Shown: positions 26,559 to 33,815 of the stretch, one piece after another
Numbering within the stretch: position 1 is the first letter of the stretch
How the letters are laid out: the number at the start of each line of letters is the position of its first letter
Source of the DNA: an uncultured Collinsella sp.
Lineage (GTDB): Bacteria; Actinomycetota; Coriobacteriia; Coriobacteriales; Coriobacteriaceae
NCBI GenBank assembly: GCA_958405565.1
Contig: CATYEN010000002.1
Span: 1 to 64,000, forward strand
DNA length: 64,000 nucleotides
Direction of reading: 5' to 3'
Notes under the pieces: generated by a model
The model's input: the letters and a program-made list of their open reading frames with translations, nothing else
Database searches by the model: none
Told to the model about the DNA's origin: nothing
Made by a program: the position numbers and the translations under genes

Positions 26559-26729
26559 CGGAAAGCGTGTCCCGGTTTGGGGCCTCGGAATGGGATGCAA
26601 TTTCCGCTATAGCCATCAACCGGAAACTGCAACCCGTTTTGAGCCCCTATTCCGGGATGCACTTTCCGCCAAGGCCCTCAAACGGAAACTGCAGCCCACA
26701 ATTCAGTTGAAAAGTGGGCTGCAGTTTCC
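26559..26729. repeat. Array of 16-bp repeats in alternating orientation with a 62-bp period
   Basis: CGGAAACTGCAACCCG-like copies begin at 26559, 26621 and 26683. Inverted copies (CGGGATGCACTTTCCG-like) begin at 26591, 26653 and 26714/26715. Both series repeat every 62 bp. The last pair is a perfect 16-bp hairpin (GGAAACTGCAGCCCAC with its complement). The architecture copies the 12778-13154 array but the sequence is unrelated. It ends 38 bp from the stop codon of the molybdenum hydroxylase gene. Confidence 0.88.
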
Positions 26730-26766
26730 CCGGGCTAGGCAATGAGCGGGTACAGCGCCTCCTCGC

Positions 26767-29598
26767 CTACTCCCCCAGCAGGGCCTTCTCGGGCGTGATC
26801 GGCAGCGAGCGAACCTGATGTCCGGTAGCGTGTGCCACGGCCGAGGCAACGGCGGCGAGCGGCGTGTTGATGACGACCTCGCCGATCGACTTGGCGCCAA
26901 ACGGGCCCGTCGGCTCGTAGCTCGGCTCAAAGGCCACGCGAATGCTGCCGATATCCAGGCGCGTGGGTAGCTTGTAGCTCATAAAGTTGCCGGTGCGCAG
27001 GCGACCGCGGTCGTCGTGCTCGACGATCTCGTAGAGCGCATGGCCTATACCCTGGGCAATGCCGCCCTCGGCCTGGACGCGCGCGAGCGCCTCGTTAATA
27101 ACGGTGCCGCAGTCCACAGCCGCCGCGTAGTCCACCACGGTCACCTTGCCGGTGGCCTTATCGACCTCGACCTCGGCAATGCCGGCCATAAACGGCGGAG
27201 GCGAAACGGGCAGGCAGGCAGAGGCATGCGAGGTGAGCGCGTCACCGCCCGCGATGTTCTTGACGCACAGGTTGGCAAAGTCGCGCAGCGTGAGGTAGCG
27301 GTTCTGCTCGCGCGCGGCACGCTCGTCGGACAGGCGCACATACTGACCATCAAAGACCACATCGGCGGCGTCCACGTCCCACATCTGGGCGGCCTTGGCG
27401 CAGATCTTCTCGCGCAGCTCAGTCGCGGCGTTCTTGGCTGCCAGGCCCGTCACGTACGTGCCCGAGCTCGCGTACGAGCCGGCGTCGAACGGCGACACGT
27501 CGGTGTCCACGCCGCGTACCACGATCATTGAACTCTCCACGCCCAGCTCCTCGGCGGCAATCTGCGCCAGGATCGTGTCGACGCCCATGCCGTTATCAGT
27601 GGCGCCGGTCGAAAGCGTAATAAAGCCATCCTCTTCCAGGCGCATATCGATGCCGGCGATATCCACGTTGGAGATGCCCGAGCCCTGCATGGTAAGCGCG
27701 CAGCCCAGGGCGCGCACGCGGTCGCCCAGGTCCACGGCCAGCGGCTTGTCGCGCCAGCCGATCATGTCCATCGCTCGCAGCAGGCAGCGGTCGAGCGCGC
27801 AGGCATTGAGCTTCTCGTTGTAGTACTGCGGCATGACCTCGCCCTCGTGCACCATGTTCTTAAGGCGCAGGTCGGCAGGGTCCATGTGCAGCATGTCGGC
27901 GAGCTCGTTTACGGCGCTCTCCACGGCAAACTGGCCCTGGGTGGCACCGTAGCCACGATACGCGCCGCCGCGGTTGGTATTGGTGTAGACGGCGTCCCAG
28001 CTAAAGCGGCTTGCCTTCACATGGTTGTAGATGGGCAGGCTCTTGTGGCCCGAAAGGCCGATCGTCGTGGTAGCGTGCTCGCCGTACGCGCCGGCGTTGG
28101 ACAGCGTATGCAGGTCGATGGCCGTAATGGTGCCGTCGTTCATGGCGCCCAGCTTAACGGTCATCTGCATCTGGTGGCGCGAGTTGCCCGCGGTGATGGT
28201 CTCCTCGCGGGTGTAGCAGCAGTAGCTCGGACGGCCGGTCTGCTGGGTGACGAACGCCACGAAGATCTCGCAGCAGCCCGTCTGCTTGGAGCCAAAGCCG
28301 CCGCCGATGCGCGGCTTAATGACCTGCACCTGCGACTGCGGGATATCGAGCGACTGAGCGACCATGCGGCGCACGTGGAAGGGCACCTGCGTAGAGGTGG
28401 TCACCGAAATGCGGCCGAACGCGTCGGTGGTCGCGAAGGCACGGAAGGTCTCCATCGGCGCGGTCTGGGTTGCCTGGCTGGTGTAGGTGCGGGTGAAGAC
28501 GATGTCGCTCTGGGCGAAGGCCTCGTCCAAGTCGCCAAAATCGCTGGTACCGCTGCATACCAGGTTACGCGGAACATCGCCGCCCTGCGGGAACATAAAG
28601 GTCACGTCGCCCTCGGGGTGGACCACGATGTCGTTATCGAGCGCCTTGGTAAAGTCGAGCAGGGGCTCGAGTACCTCGTAGTCGACCTTGATGAGCTTGA
28701 GCGCCTTGTCGGCAGCCTCCTCGGTCTCGGCGGCGACGATCGCCACCTCCTCGTTTTGGTAACGGACGAGGTTCTCGAGAATCAAGCGGTCGTAAGGACT
28801 CGGCTGCGGATAGCTCTGGCCGGCGATGGTAAAGCGGCGCTGGGGCACGTCCTCGTAGGTGTAGACGCCCACCACACCGGGCACCTTCAGGGCGCGCGAC
28901 GTATCGATGGAGCGGATCTTGGCGCGGGCATACGGGCTGCGCTTGAGTTTGACGATGAGCGCGCCGGCGGGCACCATATCGCCCGTGTAGACGGGACGAC
29001 CCTCGAGCAGCGCCTTCGAGTCCTTCTTGGGCTGCTTGTGGGTGATCTGCTTGTACGAGACACCATCGCAGCTGGTGTTATTGACCGGCAGCTCGGGCAT
29101 CTCGAAGCCCACCTGCACGCCGGACTCGTTGAGGAAGCGGACGATGGCACGCAGCTGGCTCTCATAGCCGCTGCAGCGGCAGAGGTTGCCGGCCAGCTGG
29201 CGCGAGAGCTCCTCGCGCGTGGCGACGAGGCTCGGGTCCTCCTTGGCGGCGCGGGCGAGCGCCAGCACGTTCATGATGAGGCCGGGGGCGCAAAAACCGC
29301 ACTGCTCGGCGCCTTCGGCAGCCATAGCGCAGGCAAGCGCCTCGGACTCGGCCTTGAGGCCCTCGAGCGTGGTGATGGTGTGGCCCTCAACACGGGCGGC
29401 GGGAACCGAGCAGCTCAGCACCGGGTCGCCGTCGAGCCATACCGTACACAGACCGCAGTTGGTGGTCTCGCAGGCGCAGCGCACCGACGAGCAGCCCTGC
29501 TCGCGCAAAAGCGCAAAGAGCATGGTGTCGGGGGCAATCTGAACCTTGACCTTACGGCCGTTGAGCGTAAAGGAAAGATCGATGAGTTTGGCAGCCAT
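26767..29598 (-). CDS. Molybdenum hydroxylase, fused [2Fe-2S] and molybdopterin subunit (xanthine dehydrogenase/aldehyde oxidoreductase family)
   Basis: The 943-residue protein joins two modules. Residues 1-165 carry a plant-type [2Fe-2S] ferredoxin (CSSVRCACETTNCGLC) and a second [2Fe-2S] helical domain (CGFCAPG ... CRCSGY). Residues 200-943 form the molybdopterin-cytosine-dinucleotide domain with GGGFGSKQ, GGAYRGYG, QGSGISN and the near C-terminal GPFGAKSIGE, whose glutamate is the expected catalytic base. It would hydroxylate a purine, N-heterocycle or aldehyde. The start overlaps by one base the stop of the FAD subunit gene. The substrate is not evident. A labile-selenium hydroxylase is possible given the nearby selenium genes, but that is speculation. 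Confidence 0.88.
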   Translation of the reverse strand: MAAKLIDLSFTLNGRKVKVQIAPDTMLFALLREQGCSSVRCACETTNCGLCTVWLDGDPVLSCSVPAARVEGHTITTLEGLKAESEALACAMAAEGAEQCGFCAPGLIMNVLALARAAKEDPSLVATREELSRQLAGNLCRCSGYESQLRAIVRFLNESGVQVGFEMPELPVNNTSCDGVSYKQITHKQPKKDSKALLEGRPVYTGDMVPAGALIVKLKRSPYARAKIRSIDTSRALKVPGVVGVYTYEDVPQRRFTIAGQSYPQPSPYDRLILENLVRYQNEEVAIVAAETEEAADKALKLIKVDYEVLEPLLDFTKALDNDIVVHPEGDVTFMFPQGGDVPRNLVCSGTSDFGDLDEAFAQSDIVFTRTYTSQATQTAPMETFRAFATTDAFGRISVTTSTQVPFHVRRMVAQSLDIPQSQVQVIKPRIGGGFGSKQTGCCEIFVAFVTQQTGRPSYCCYTREETITAGNSRHQMQMTVKLGAMNDGTITAIDLHTLSNAGAYGEHATTTIGLSGHKSLPIYNHVKASRFSWDAVYTNTNRGGAYRGYGATQGQFAVESAVNELADMLHMDPADLRLKNMVHEGEVMPQYYNEKLNACALDRCLLRAMDMIGWRDKPLAVDLGDRVRALGCALTMQGSGISNVDIAGIDMRLEEDGFITLSTGATDNGMGVDTILAQIAAEELGVESSMIVVRGVDTDVSPFDAGSYASSGTYVTGLAAKNAATELREKICAKAAQMWDVDAADVVFDGQYVRLSDERAAREQNRYLTLRDFANLCVKNIAGGDALTSHASACLPVSPPPFMAGIAEVEVDKATGKVTVVDYAAAVDCGTVINEALARVQAEGGIAQGIGHALYEIVEHDDRGRLRTGNFMSYKLPTRLDIGSIRVAFEPSYEPTGPFGAKSIGEVVINTPLAAVASAVAHATGHQVRSLPITPEKALLGE

Positions 29599-30512
29599 TA
29601 GCGCACCTCGCTAGAATCGACGCCGGGCACGCGGCGGCAGGAATACTCGTCCGTGGCAAACTTAGGGACCTGAACGGTCTCGAGCTCGCAGGCAAGCGCG
29701 GCCGAAAGCTCGATGCCGGCGGCGCGGCGCACGGCCTGGATCGCCAGCGGAGCCGAGATGCGGCGGCGGTACTCGGCCGAGCCCCACAGGTTGGTGCCGT
29801 AGCTCAGCGCGCGCACGGATGCGGCGAGAGCGCGAAGCTCGTCCTCGGAAGGCTGCTCGCTGGTGAGGCCGCACGCCTCGCCCTGTAACAGGGTCGCGCG
29901 CAGCGGGCGGGCTCCCACGGTAACGTGCCAGGAATTATCCCACCAGGCGGCGGTGACATTGAGCGAGGGGAAATCGGTCGCAGCCTTGCGCACGGCCTCG
30001 TAGCTCGCGCGGTAGTCGTGCTTGACGACCACCACGTGCTCAATCACGTCGCGCACGTAGCCCATGTCGACGAACTCGGCGAGCGGCACGCGGCCGGCGC
30101 CCGTCAGCTCAACATAGGAATCAAGCGCCAGGAAGGCCGAGAGCACGTCCGAGAAACCGAAGCGGCCGTAGATGCTACCGCCCACCGTGGCGGTGTTGCG
30201 CAGCTGCACGCCCACGATATCGTGGACGGCAAATTCAAAGACATTGTTGACAAGCGCGTTGAGCCCGGCATGTCGCTCGAGCTGGCGCAGGGTGCACATG
30301 GCACCGATGCGAAACTCGGTCTCGGTCTCCTCGATCTGATCGAGTCCGCAGGCCGAAAGGTCAATCGCCGTCGCCACGCGACGCGAACCCAGGCGCATCC
30401 AGATGCCGCCGCCCACAATCTTGTTGTTGCGGTTTTTCTGCAAGAGCTCATAGGCTTCGGCCGCGTTTCCAACACGTACGTAGGTACCGAACTTGAGCAC
30501 GTTCTCCCCCAT
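29598..30512 (-). CDS. FAD-binding subunit of the molybdenum hydroxylase
   Basis: The 304-residue protein matches the CoxM/XdhB FAD family: an N-terminal KIVGGGIWMRLGSRR pyrophosphate-binding loop, then TVGGSIYGRFGFSDVLSAFLAL, and a CO-dehydrogenase flavoprotein C-terminal domain. It carries electrons from the [2Fe-2S] centres of its partner to NAD or another acceptor. The ATG at 30512 is kept as start; a GTG four codons on (after GGGGGAG) is an alternative. It is the first gene of a two-gene operon. Confidence 0.87.
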   Translation of the reverse strand: MGENVLKFGTYVRVGNAAEAYELLQKNRNNKIVGGGIWMRLGSRRVATAIDLSACGLDQIEETETEFRIGAMCTLRQLERHAGLNALVNNVFEFAVHDIVGVQLRNTATVGGSIYGRFGFSDVLSAFLALDSYVELTGAGRVPLAEFVDMGYVRDVIEHVVVVKHDYRASYEAVRKAATDFPSLNVTAAWWDNSWHVTVGARPLRATLLQGEACGLTSEQPSEDELRALAASVRALSYGTNLWGSAEYRRRISAPLAIQAVRRAAGIELSAALACELETVQVPKFATDEYSCRRVPGVDSSEVR

Positions 30513-30584
30513 CTCTTCACTTGTCCAGTACTTTTAAGTGTACCAAACGAGGAGCCGCACGCCGTCGAACGACAAGAACGCCAC

Positions 30585-30688
30585 GTGGGACAAATTAATC
30601 AGTAGTTTTTGTCCCAGGGTCGCCTGCGGCAACATGGCCGAAATGACTCTCACACCTGGGACAAGAACTACTGATTAATTTGTCCCAC
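30585..30688. repeat. Long palindrome with 34-bp arms upstream of the molybdenum hydroxylase operon
   Basis: Arms at 30585-30618 and 30655-30688 match at 33 of 34 positions. Each arm itself contains GGGACAAA ... TTTTTGTCCC, so each can fold alone as well as with the other. The 36-base spacer has no obvious feature. It lies between the divergent/terminal ends of two minus-strand operons. Confidence 0.92.
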
Positions 30689-30707
30689 GCCTCCGCGAAA
30701 GAGAAAA

Positions 30708-30734
30708 GGCTCCCAGCCGCGATGACTGGGAGCC
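30708..30734 (-). terminator. gdhA terminator
   Basis: GGCTCCCAG/CTGGGAGCC stem with a nine-base loop, then TTTTCTCTTTC on the minus strand. Confidence 0.88.
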
Positions 30735-30760
30735 TTTTCGAATGCTATGTCAGGCAGGAT

Positions 30761-32116
30761 TTAGCAGACGCCCTGGGCAAGCATGGCGTCGGCGACCTTC
30801 AGGAAGCCGGCGATGTTGGCGCCCATGACGAAGTTGCCCTCCTCGCCGTACTCCTTGGCGGTGTCGTCCACGTTGTGGAACATGCCGCGCATGAGCTGCT
30901 CGAGCTTGCCGTCGACCTCCTCGAAGGTCCAGGACAGGTGCTCGGCGTTCTGGCTCATCTCGAGGCCGGACACGAGCACGCCGCCGGCGTTGGCAGCCTT
31001 ACCGGGCATGAAGGCGACGCCGTTCTCCTGGAAGTAGGTCGTGGCCTCGATGGTCGTGGGCATGTTCGCGCCCTCGCCGACCACCTTGCAGCCGTTGGCG
31101 ACGAGCGCCTGGGCGTCCTCGAGCAGCAGCGTGTTCTCGCGAGCGCAGGGCAGCGCGATGTCGCAGGGAAGCTGCCACACGCCACGGCCGTCGCCCTCGT
31201 GCCACACGGCGTTGGGCTTCTCGTCAACATACATGGCGAGCGTGACGCCCTTGTCGTGGCCGGAGCGCTTCTGGTTGTAGACGTGCTCGAGCACGGTGTA
31301 GTCGATGCCGTCGGGATCCTCGACCCAGCCGTGGGTGTCGGAGCAGGCGAGCACCTTGCCGCCGAGCTGGGCGACCTTCTGGACGGCGTAGATGGCGACG
31401 TTACCGGAGCCGTGAACGACGACGTTCTTGCCCTCGAAGGAGTCGCCGCGGCTCTTGAGGTACTCGTCCACAAAGTAAACCAGGCCGTAACCGGTGGCCT
31501 CGGTACGAGCGAGCGAACCGCCAAAGGAGAGACCCTTGCCGGTGAGGACACCGGTCCACTCGTTGGTCAGGCGCTTGTACTGACCGAACATGTAGGCAAC
31601 CTCGCGGCCGCCAACGCCCAGGTCGCCGGCAGGAACGTCGGTGTTGGGGCCAATGTGGCGGTAGAGCTCGGTCATGAAGGACTGGCAGAAGTGCATGATC
31701 TCGTTGTTGGACTTGCCCTTGGGGTCAAAGTCGGAGCCGCCCTTGCCGCCGCCCATGGGAAGGGTGGTCAGGCTGTTCTTGAGGATCTGCTCCAAGCCCA
31801 GGAACTTGAGCATACCCAGGGTGACCGTCGGGTTAAAGCGCAGACCGCCCTTGTAGGGTCCAATGGCAGAATTGAACTCGACACGATAGCCGCGGTTGAC
31901 CTGGACCTTGCCCTGGTCATCGACCCAGGGGACACGGAACATAACGATGCGCTCGGGCTCGACGAGGCGCTCAAGCAGGGCGGCCTCCTCGTACTCGGGA
32001 TGGGCGTCGAGCGCCGGCTGGATGGTGCCGAGGATCTCGGTCGCGGCCTGGATGAACTCAGGCTGCTCGGGATAGCGGGCCTTGAGCTCGTCGAGAACTT
32101 TCTGCGTGTAGCTCAT
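30761..32116 (-). CDS. gdhA: NADP-type glutamate dehydrogenase
   Basis: The 451-residue enzyme interconverts 2-oxoglutarate plus ammonia and glutamate. It has GPYKGGLRFNPTVTLGMLKF, the catalytic lysine region LPMGGGKGGSDFDPKGKS, DVPAGDLGVGGREVAYMFG, and the Rossmann motif VVHGSGNVAIYAVQK. Length and motifs fit the hexameric family-I GdhA. The ATG at 32116 has GGAGG six bases upstream. It stands as a single gene with its own terminator. Confidence 0.96.
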   Translation of the reverse strand: MSYTQKVLDELKARYPEQPEFIQAATEILGTIQPALDAHPEYEEAALLERLVEPERIVMFRVPWVDDQGKVQVNRGYRVEFNSAIGPYKGGLRFNPTVTLGMLKFLGLEQILKNSLTTLPMGGGKGGSDFDPKGKSNNEIMHFCQSFMTELYRHIGPNTDVPAGDLGVGGREVAYMFGQYKRLTNEWTGVLTGKGLSFGGSLARTEATGYGLVYFVDEYLKSRGDSFEGKNVVVHGSGNVAIYAVQKVAQLGGKVLACSDTHGWVEDPDGIDYTVLEHVYNQKRSGHDKGVTLAMYVDEKPNAVWHEGDGRGVWQLPCDIALPCARENTLLLEDAQALVANGCKVVGEGANMPTTIEATTYFQENGVAFMPGKAANAGGVLVSGLEMSQNAEHLSWTFEEVDGKLEQLMRGMFHNVDDTAKEYGEEGNFVMGANIAGFLKVADAMLAQGVC

Positions 32117-32329
32117 GCTTCCTCCAATTGATGGAAAAGAAAAGTGTCGTTCGAGGCGCCCCATGCGCCGCGAGCTTTATCGAGTATGGATAATATCGCA
32201 CTGTTGCAGCAAAGTTTCGCATAAGCCGACGAGCAGATGTTTCGTTTTGATTACGATGCAGGTAGAAGCGTTTTTGAGTGCCTGAGGTGCAAAACCCGTG
32301 TTTCAAACCTGTTTCGTCCACGTGTTCCA

Positions 32330-32375
32330 AACCACCACAAAGGTGCCTGTCCCCAATGTGGCGGTGTTGGTGGTT
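32330..32375. repeat. Inverted repeat overlapping the DUF3343 stop codon
   Basis: AACCACCACA pairs with TGTTGGTGGTT around a GGTGCCTGTCCCC-containing loop. The stop codon of the neighbouring gene lies in the right arm. The rest of 32117-32329 shows only the gdhA leader and imperfect direct repeats (CGTGTTTCAAACC / CGTGTTCCAAACC). Confidence 0.6.
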
Positions 32376-32769
32376 AAAGGACGAGCTGATGGTAGTCGGC
32401 GGGGGTTATGCGGCCTTCGGTGGCGGCACGGAATGCGGCGAGCGCATCGCCCGAGAACGGCATGGCCCAGCACAGCCCGCAGCCAGCGGTAATGGAGCCG
32501 GGCAAAGGCATAATGCGCCCGGGCACACCGGCGGCAAGGCACAGCTGCTCGCATTCCATCACATCGAAGGTGCTGTCGAACGAAACGATGATTTTGCGTT
32601 CGTGGTCGAGGGCATCACCGGACGGGCCGCCGCGGTGTGCCTCACGATACGCCGCGGCGGCCGCTTCCTCTTCCGCGGTATGCCCACAGCCACCGCAACC
32701 GCAGGTACAGGGTTCGGACCCGTCACAAGTGCAAGGTTCCCCGGTATCGGGGCAAATATCGTGAGACAT
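32374..32769 (-). CDS. DUF3343 putative selenium/sulfur carrier with a cysteine-rich N-terminus
   Basis: The 131-residue protein has a C-terminal domain of about 85 residues (IIVSFDSTFDVMECEQLC, then AAGVPGRIMPLPGSITAGCG) that matches DUF3343, described as a putative Se/S carrier. The conserved cysteine pair lies in TAGCGLCWAMP. The N-terminal 35 residues are unusual: CPDTGEPCTC, EPCTCGCGGCG, with eight cysteines, likely a metal-binding extension. The ATG at 32769 has GGGAG seven bases upstream; the ATG at 32781 has none. It follows mobA by 15 bp and is the last gene of the selenium-molybdenum cluster, which supports a role in selenium handling. Confidence 0.7.
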   Translation of the reverse strand: MSHDICPDTGEPCTCDGSEPCTCGCGGCGHTAEEEAAAAAYREAHRGGPSGDALDHERKIIVSFDSTFDVMECEQLCLAAGVPGRIMPLPGSITAGCGLCWAMPFSGDALAAFRAATEGRITPADYHQLVL

Positions 32770-32784
32770 GGCATCTCCCATCGT

Positions 32785-33417
32785 CTAGGCGAGCAGTTCG
32801 GCTGCCGCAAACTCCTCGGGCGTATTGACGTTTTCGAAGCAGAGCGTCGAGCCCGCGGCCTTAATGATCTGCGGCTCATCCATATAACCGGCCTGAACGC
32901 GATTGATCAGGCAGCGAATGCGTTGGCGGTCGCAGGCGAGCAGCTCTTGGGCAACCGGCGCGCACGCGTCACGGCGCCAGACAGCGCAAAGCGGCTCAAT
33001 CCCCCGCTCCTCGCGCGGCACGCATACATCGAGCGCCTCGGCCTCAACACGATCGGCAAGCGCGCCGATGAGTTCCGGCGAGACAAACGGCATATCGCAG
33101 GCAACGATCGCCACGAGAGGCAGCCGAGCCGCAGCCAACGAGCTCGCGATGCCGCGCATGGCGCCCGCCGACCCTTCAAGGTCCGCCACCACCCGCGGCA
33201 CCAGGCCGCCAAACGTGTGCTCCTCAAGGTAGGCAAGCTCGCTGGGACGCGAAGTGGTCACGACTAACTCGCCGGCAACTGGCGCCAGTCGGCTAAGCAC
33301 GCGCTCGATGAGCGGCTCGCCGCAAAACGCCATGCGCGCCTTATCGCAGCCCATGCGCGAGGACAGCCCGCCCGCCTGGACGACACAAGAAAGATCGGCA
33401 CGTCTTACGGTAGTCAT
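32785..33417 (-). CDS. mobA: Molybdenum cofactor guanylyltransferase
   Basis: The 210-residue nucleotidyltransferase contains VVQAGGLSSRMGCDKARM (MobA GGxSxRMGxDK motif) near residue 12, then GEPLIERVLSRL and VACDMPFVSPELI. It attaches GMP to molybdopterin to make the bis-MGD cofactor that FdhF and the neighbouring DMSO-reductase-family enzyme need. The ATG at 33417 has GGAGG nine bases upstream. The frame is open upstream into the tRNA-Sec gene, which is artefactual. It lies between tRNA-Sec and the DUF3343 gene. Confidence 0.9.
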   Translation of the reverse strand: MTTVRRADLSCVVQAGGLSSRMGCDKARMAFCGEPLIERVLSRLAPVAGELVVTTSRPSELAYLEEHTFGGLVPRVVADLEGSAGAMRGIASSLAAARLPLVAIVACDMPFVSPELIGALADRVEAEALDVCVPREERGIEPLCAVWRRDACAPVAQELLACDRQRIRCLINRVQAGYMDEPQIIKAAGSTLCFENVNTPEEFAAAELLA

Positions 33418-33571
33418 ACGGCAAAACACCTCCATCGGCATGCTCGAAACCCGGTGCACGAAGCTAAATACAGCCGCCAAAATAGCGGCGCTACAAAAAG
33501 CTCGTGCAAAAACAAAACAGCGCCTTTGCGGCACGCAGCAAGACCGCGAGCACAAAAGCGCTGGTAGCGTA

Positions 33572-33668
33572 TGGCGGGAACGTATGTGAATCGAACACAT
33601 CCAAGACGTTTTGCACGCCTCGCAACGGTTTTGAGGACCGCGGAGCCCACCGGAGCCCATCCGTTCCC
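33572..33668 (-). tRNA. selC: tRNA-Sec (anticodon UCA)
   Basis: 97 nt with encoded GCCA end. Acceptor GGGAACG/CGTTCCC, a six-pair D stem around CTCCGGT as in E. coli tRNA-Sec, anticodon loop CTCAAAA (UCA, reads UGA), a long variable arm (AGGCGT/ACGTCT), and T arm ATGTG/CACAT. It lies between selB and mobA on the same strand. It would deliver selenocysteine to the fdhF UGA. Confidence 0.95.
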
Positions 33669-33738
33669 AAGTGCGGCGATATTTTACCAAACCAGGCAGC
33701 CCGCAGCCGCACAGGACACCAGAGTAGTCATTCTGGAA

Positions 33739-33803
33739 GTTGCGGTGGAATACGGACTAAATGGACTAGATATAGGGGTAAACAGTCCGTATTTCACCGC
33801 AAC
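33739..33803. repeat. Inverted repeat starting GTTGCGGTGGAATA, between selB and tRNA-Sec
   Basis: Arms 33739-33758 and 33784-33803 match at 19 of 20 positions. The arm shares its first 14 bases and the GGACT that follows with the palindrome at 26454-26518. It lies 12 bp from the selB stop codon. Confidence 0.88.
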
Positions 33804-33815
33804 TGATGAGGGGCC

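Noticed and set aside
26559..26729. CRISPR array or group of tandem terminators
   Set aside because: Alternating inverted copies with similar spacers and no U-tracts; no cas genes.
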